Assembly: GCA_002900995.3 (NCBI GenBank)
Contig: CM035305.1
Coordinates: 1,736,001-1,800,000 of the forward strand
Direction: 5' to 3'
DNA: 64,000 bases
Source: Ganoderma boninense
Taxonomy: Eukaryota > Basidiomycota > Agaricomycetes > Polyporales > Polyporaceae
Shown: one piece after another, positions 59,370 to 64,000 of the stretch
Position numbering within the stretch: position 1 is the first letter of the stretch
Layout: each line of letters begins with the position of its first letter
Position numbers and translations under genes: made by a program
The notes under the pieces: model-generated
The model's database searches: none
What the model was told of the DNA's origin: nothing
What the model saw: only the letters and a program-made list of their open reading frames with translations

Positions 59370-60208
59370 CCCTTGGGGTGCATTGACACTATGGACTGGC
59401 CTGTCTTGCAGTGTAATGTGGACCAGCCAGCAACGTGGTTCAGATTTGGGACAATGAAGACGGTGTCTAACAGAGCAGGTGTTCACGTGATTGTCCGGCT
59501 TCAAGTGGAAACGATACCAGCAGTCGTGGTCGCGTCTTGCAATTGATTGTGATGTCGCCATGCGCCATGTGCCATCGCTCAGCCCCCTTCCATCTCACGG
59601 CCGTCCCGGAGACTGCACGCATGTCGAATCTCCGCGTGAGCCAAGGCGACACCTGAGGGGCACGGTGCCCACACAGAGCCCTCGAAATGCTTCTCTTACG
59701 ACATTGGATGCTCGCACCCTCACCGCTCTGCAAAATGCGCCGATATCTCGTGGATCGAATGTTGCATGCACGGATGTGATGTTCGAGGGACACAGCGATC
59801 TTCATCTTGCCACTGGCCGGGCCGGCCATCGATACGAGGATATTTGGAATCGCCTAGGCCAAGGCGCACATGGAGGCTGTAAGTGGCTGGCGCGGAGATG
59901 GTGGACTGGGAGTGACTAGAGTAGGGTGGAAGGGACGAGACACGTTGGCAGGGACGTAATGGCCTGGGCAGAGCCTTGGCCAATAGATGCGGTGCGAACT
60001 GGAGTGTGCGGCGGCGAATGGGGCGGCGCGAGGTTGTCGCGAGGGCTTCCTTATGCGGGTGCGAAGAGAGGCCGCGAGATAAACTGGGTCCATGTCATCG
60101 AACGATCATCATCCGCCTTAGCTCCGCGCCTCGCACCGTACATAAACCCAATCGTGCATCTCTGCGCCCTCTCTCCATACCCCCAGCCCGTCTCCCTCCC
60201 TCTGAGCC
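59370..60208. promoter_or_regulatory. 0.8 kb upstream region of pyruvate kinase
   Basis: It contains a CCAAT box (GGCCAATAG, about 59979) and a pyrimidine-rich leader just before the start codon (CTCCCTCCCTCTGAGCC), features common before strongly expressed fungal genes. No additional gene was recognised. Confidence 0.45.
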
Positions 60209-62454
60209 ATGACCGACCTCATCACCTCTCGCATCGAGTGGGCCGCCTCTCTCGACCCCACCAAGGCCCGGGTCCCCACAGAGGAGACCAAGTACCACCG
60301 CAAGGTATGTCCTCTTCGCGCGATCGTCGATCTCTTTGCTTTTCAGCCACAGCCGCTGACGTTGAACAATGCGCGTACAACAGACGTCCATCATCGCAAC
60401 AATAGGTGCGCTACCCGCGTCGTGGGGTTCGACAACCCATTTTTGAACCTCCGGAAATGCAGGCCCGAATGTGAACAACGTCGAGAAGCTCACCGAACTG
60501 CGCCGCGCCGGTGTGAACATCGGTGCGTCTCTCTCTCCTGGCTCGCCTACTGCCGCGCACTCAATGACATATATGCACCCATAATGCCATACCCGTCTCC
60601 AGTTCGCATGAACTTCTCCCATGGGGAGTACGAGTATCATCAAAGCGTTATCGACAACACCAGGAAAATGGTGTCGCGTACGTTCCCTTTCCTCCGTGTC
60701 TGTGAAACACGGATGTTGATTGCCTCGTAGTCGATCCTGAGGGCCGCCCCGTCGCAATCGCTTTGGACACGGTATGTATCTATCATAATTGCGAAGTCGA
60801 CAGAAGATGAACAATAACCCAGAAAGGCCCCGAGATCCGTACCGGTGTGACCAGGAACAAGGCTGACGTACGTCCCTCGAATTCCCAGCCGAACTTCGTA
60901 AAGTGACGTTTAAAATCCATTCAGTTCCCCGTCAAAGCTGGCCACGAGTTCATCCTATCTACCAATGACCAATACAAGGACATTTGCGATGACAAAGTTA
61001 TGTATGTCGACTACGTGAGTGCGAACGAATCTGCGGACATGAGTACATGTCACTTACTTCGAGGTCCCAGAAAAACCTGCCGAAAGTCACGGCGCCTGGC
61101 AAGCTTGTCTACGTTGACGATGGTATCCTCTCCCTCCTCGTTATTGCTATTGAGGGTGAAAACGTTCGCGTACGCGCATTGAACAACGGCAACATCAGCT
61201 CCCGCAAGGGTGTCAACTTGCCCAAGACCGATGTTGACCTGCCCGCGCTCTCCGAGAAGGATAAGGCGGACCTTCAGTTCGGTGTCAAGAACGGCGTCGA
61301 CATGATTTTTGCATCATTTATCCGTCGTGCAGAAGATGTGCGCGAAATTCGTCGTGTCCTTGGCCCCGATGGCGCGAACATCAAGATCATCGTCAAAATT
61401 GAGAATGAGCAGGGTGTCGTCAACTTCGACGAGATTCTCCATGAGACCGACGGTGTCATGGTAGCTCGTGGTGACCTCGGTATCGAGATCCCCGCCAGCC
61501 AGGTATTCCTCGCTCAGAAGATGATGATCGCGAAGTGCAACACTGCGGGGAAGCCTGTCATTGTCGCTACCCAGATGCTGGAGTCGATGACGGTAAGTTC
61601 GGCAATGCTGTTTCTCCTTCGCGCACTAATTTGTTCAATGGCTTTCCTTCGCAGTACAACCCCCGTCCAACCCGTGCAGAGGTCAGCGACGTGGCAAATG
61701 CCGTGATGGATGGTGCAGACTGCGTCATGCTTTCTGGTGAGACTGCGAAGGGGTCATATCCTATCCAGTCCGGTGAGTGTGAATCTTGTGGCTGAGATGG
61801 GCTTGGCTCATGCGACGAGTAGTCCTCATGATGGCCGAAACTTGTTTACTCGCGGAGGGTGCGGTTTGTTACCCTGCGCTGTACGATGAACTCCGGAACA
61901 CCACTTCTCGACCAACGGAGACTGTTGAGACGGTGGCATTGGCCGCTGTTGCTGCAGCTTCAGAGCAGAATGCGAGCGCTATCATTGTGCTCTCGACCAG
62001 TGGTAACACCGCACGTCTGATCTCGAAGTACCGTCCTTCAGTTCCGATCATCACCGGTAGGTTCCAAGAATAGTGGATGATGCATTGATGCTGAGGTCTC
62101 TTTCGCGCAGTAACTCGCAACCAGCAGACGGCTCGCCAGATTCACCTGCACAGGGGATGCTACCCGTTCTGGTACCCCGAGCCTCGCGGCATTGAGGCTC
62201 ACCAGTGGCAGACGGATGTAAGAAAGGCGATTTCTTTGCATTGGACAGGTGCTGAACGGACCGCCTCCTAGGTCGACAACCGTATCCGCTTCGGTCTCCG
62301 GAATGCGCTTGCACTGAATATCGTCAAGGCGGGGACCGCCGTCGTTGCTGTGCAGGGCTGGAAGGGTGGCCTCGGGCACACGAACACGCTGCGCATTTTG
62401 TCTGTGCCGACGGACCCTGCGGATTTGGTGCAGCAGCCTCTGGGGTCTACCTGA
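60209..62454 (+). CDS. PYK1: Pyruvate kinase
   Basis: Catalyses the last step of glycolysis, phosphoenolpyruvate plus ADP to pyruvate plus ATP, in the cytosol. Twelve exons: 60209-60304, 60384-60405, 60463-60522, 60603-60677, 60731-60771, 60823-60867, 60925-61014, 61071-61592, 61655-61772, 61823-62056, 62111-62217, 62272-62454; 530 aa, all in phase. Landmarks in order: TSIIATIGP, the N-domain [26 protein letters not shown], the B domain (KVMYVDY to SRKGVNLP), the active-site signature [11 protein letters not shown] with the catalytic Lys, [33 protein letters not shown], and the allosteric C-domain [19 protein letters not shown]. The 5' half is cut into very small exons (22-96 nt), while exon 8 carries the catalytic core. 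Confidence 0.96.
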
Positions 62455-62821
62455 AGGATGGGCGACGTAATAGACGAACGAATGTAGGATCACTGTACTG
62501 TTAGCGCAGAATGACGAATGTACCGTTCTCTGGCTGATGGCTTGGGATGTGTTGGTAGCCAATTGCTGATTGTGCGAGGGTGCACCGAATGGCTACGGGC
62601 GGCTGGTGGTGGGCGCTGTGCGAGCGTCTGAGCACGTGGGCGTGGATGTGCTGTTGGACTGGACACTGTCGCTTGGGCTGTTGGTTCACGTCCCAATCCC
62701 AGCGTGCTCGCGCGGTGTTCGGTCTGCCCTCCCCGTCCTCTTCCTTCCATCTCACGGCGCCCTAGCCTATAGCTCCTAGTGTCCAGCGTCCTCCCCCAGC
62801 TGGGCTACCGCTCCTTCCCGC
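62455..62821. other. Spacer between pyruvate kinase and glycosyltransferase-like gene
   Basis: Nothing was recognised apart from flanking untranslated sequence. Confidence 0.4.
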
Positions 62822-64000
62822 ATGGCCACCTCAATATACTTTCCCCAACAACGCGGGAATGGTTATGCCGAAAAAGCGCGGACCGCCAATGGACTCCCCC
62901 TCCACTCCTCCGCTGTCCGCGAAAAGTGGCAGCGTCATCACCAGTCCTCGTCGTGGCTCATGCCCATCTCACTTCCCATCCCTGGCGTTCGTACACGCCG
63001 CCTCCGTCTCATGCTCCCCAACGCCCCGAAACTGCACCAAATTACCATCACACGCTTTGGCCGGAGACGAGGCAGAATGATCCTTGCGGCTGGCTTTGTT
63101 GCAATGGTCTTCACCGTCATCCTCATGGTCTCTTTGCGAGATCGTTTCTCGTCAGAGGACAGGACCTGGACGACGTACGCGGAGCCGCCAACGCTAGTAT
63201 ACAGACGGGAGGATCTCCAGCGAATATGGGAGTGGGAGGTAGCTGCTGGACACTACCCTAGCGGGCAGAAAAGTGCGTTCCACTGTGTGCCCTCCTTATC
63301 GTTATACACCTAACCGAACGGAGCAGTCCCGGAGAACGTTGGGTTCACCGCGCCGCCAATCAACCCCGCGCTGCCTCCGAGAAAGTCGTCGACCATCCCC
63401 TCACGCTTCCGCCCACCAGGCGTGACCAACACTGTCGGCATTGGTGCTAAGCGCGTGTATATCGACATTCAGGCTAAGCCGTTCAATGTCGCTTATCCCC
63501 CACGTCCATTACCTGGTAGCGTGGCAGATATGGATGTAGTAATGGAGCATTGCGACTTCTCCCAGAACAAGGTAAACAATGCACTCTTCCCTCGGTTTTC
63601 GCTGTAGCTTATCCAATGCATGGGTTACAGTATGTCCGTGATTGCCTTGAGGTGCTGCGGCTTGGTGGAGGGCTCGACAACAGTGCCCGGGTGCGGAGGG
63701 GAAAAATGGACGACTGGAAGTACATCTACGTCGAGGATGGCGAACTCCAGAACAGCACACAGACCGCCCCGCAGGTGAACCCCGCGCTTGCGCTCAAGAG
63801 TAAGGGCGTCGCCGATCCGAACGCGGGCTTCGTCAAGAAGCGCAACGTCGACTGGGAGCCGCACGTGTACTTCCCCCAACCACCTCAGTACATCGCGCAC
63901 CAGGATCGCCCGGGCGCATGTGACAACAGTCCCCATCTGTTCCATATGTTCAGGACTGGCCCGTTCACCGACAAGCCGTATCTTGCCCTGTTGTCGTTCC
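62822..64000 (+). CDS. Type II membrane glycosyltransferase-like protein (3' end cut by window)
   Basis: Exons 62822-63272, 63327-63571 and 63631 to the window edge, in phase, at least 355 aa. After ~80 polar residues there is one membrane segment (MILAAGFVAMVFTVILMVSL), so the C-terminus faces the Golgi lumen. The lumenal part has PENVGFTAPPINPALPPR, YVRDCLEVLRLGG, WKYIYVEDG and, near the window edge, LFHMFRTGPFTDKPYLALLSF, the kind of block that opens the sugar-nucleotide-binding domain in DXD-type glycosyltransferases. The DXD region itself is outside the window, so the enzyme class is inferred and its donor and acceptor are unknown. Confidence 0.55.

Overview
This window looks like nuclear DNA of an Agaricomycete (mushroom-forming basidiomycete, probably a polypore-type genome). 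The evidence is compact genes with many 45-85 bp introns, GC-rich coding sequence, genes packed on both strands, and basidiomycete-type families: a FAS1 protein with a C-terminal membrane anchor, a multi-spanning membrane protein that opens with an FFSFFFE-type segment, F-box proteins, and an intron-riddled acid-sphingomyelinase-like gene. The exon models below were built by hand from splice sites and reading phase. No search was run.

Layout. 1-5335 is gene-poor and holds a head-to-tail array of three ~808 bp copies of a non-autonomous DNA transposon inside one 8-bp target duplication. 5336-15339 carries minus-strand genes: a single-pass membrane protein, the SIN3 corepressor and two unassigned proteins. 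16617-25761 holds the osmosensor SHO1, the RING ubiquitin ligase RNF10/Mag2, the splicing factor WBP11 (divergent from RNF10), a MYND zinc-finger protein and an F-box protein. 26228-30307 has two diverged kinase-like paralogues on either side of a second F-box gene. 31611-35043 is a secreted sphingomyelinase-like phosphodiesterase with about 22 exons, including 7-nt and 10-nt exons. 36-39 kb is sparse: a possible 73-residue ORF, tRNA-Asp(GTC) and a 4 x 37 bp tandem repeat. 39096-44973 has mitochondrial N-acetylglutamate synthase (ARG2), an unassigned protein and the mitochondrial carnitine carrier (CRC1). 46465-64000 has the FAS1 protein, RAV1 (V-ATPase assembly), Rab GDI, a multi-spanning membrane protein, pyruvate kinase and the 5' part of a type II membrane glycosyltransferase-like gene.

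The genes do not form a biosynthetic cluster. They are mostly conserved housekeeping and regulatory genes with accessory F-box, kinase-like and membrane genes between them. Three sequence-level features stand out: several otherwise well-conserved genes need single-base frame corrections, nearly all beside short homopolymers (five in SIN3 alone), which points to base-calling errors; about 6 of roughly 117 modelled introns use GC-AG borders; and there are several extremely short exons. I found no convincing new multi-gene system.
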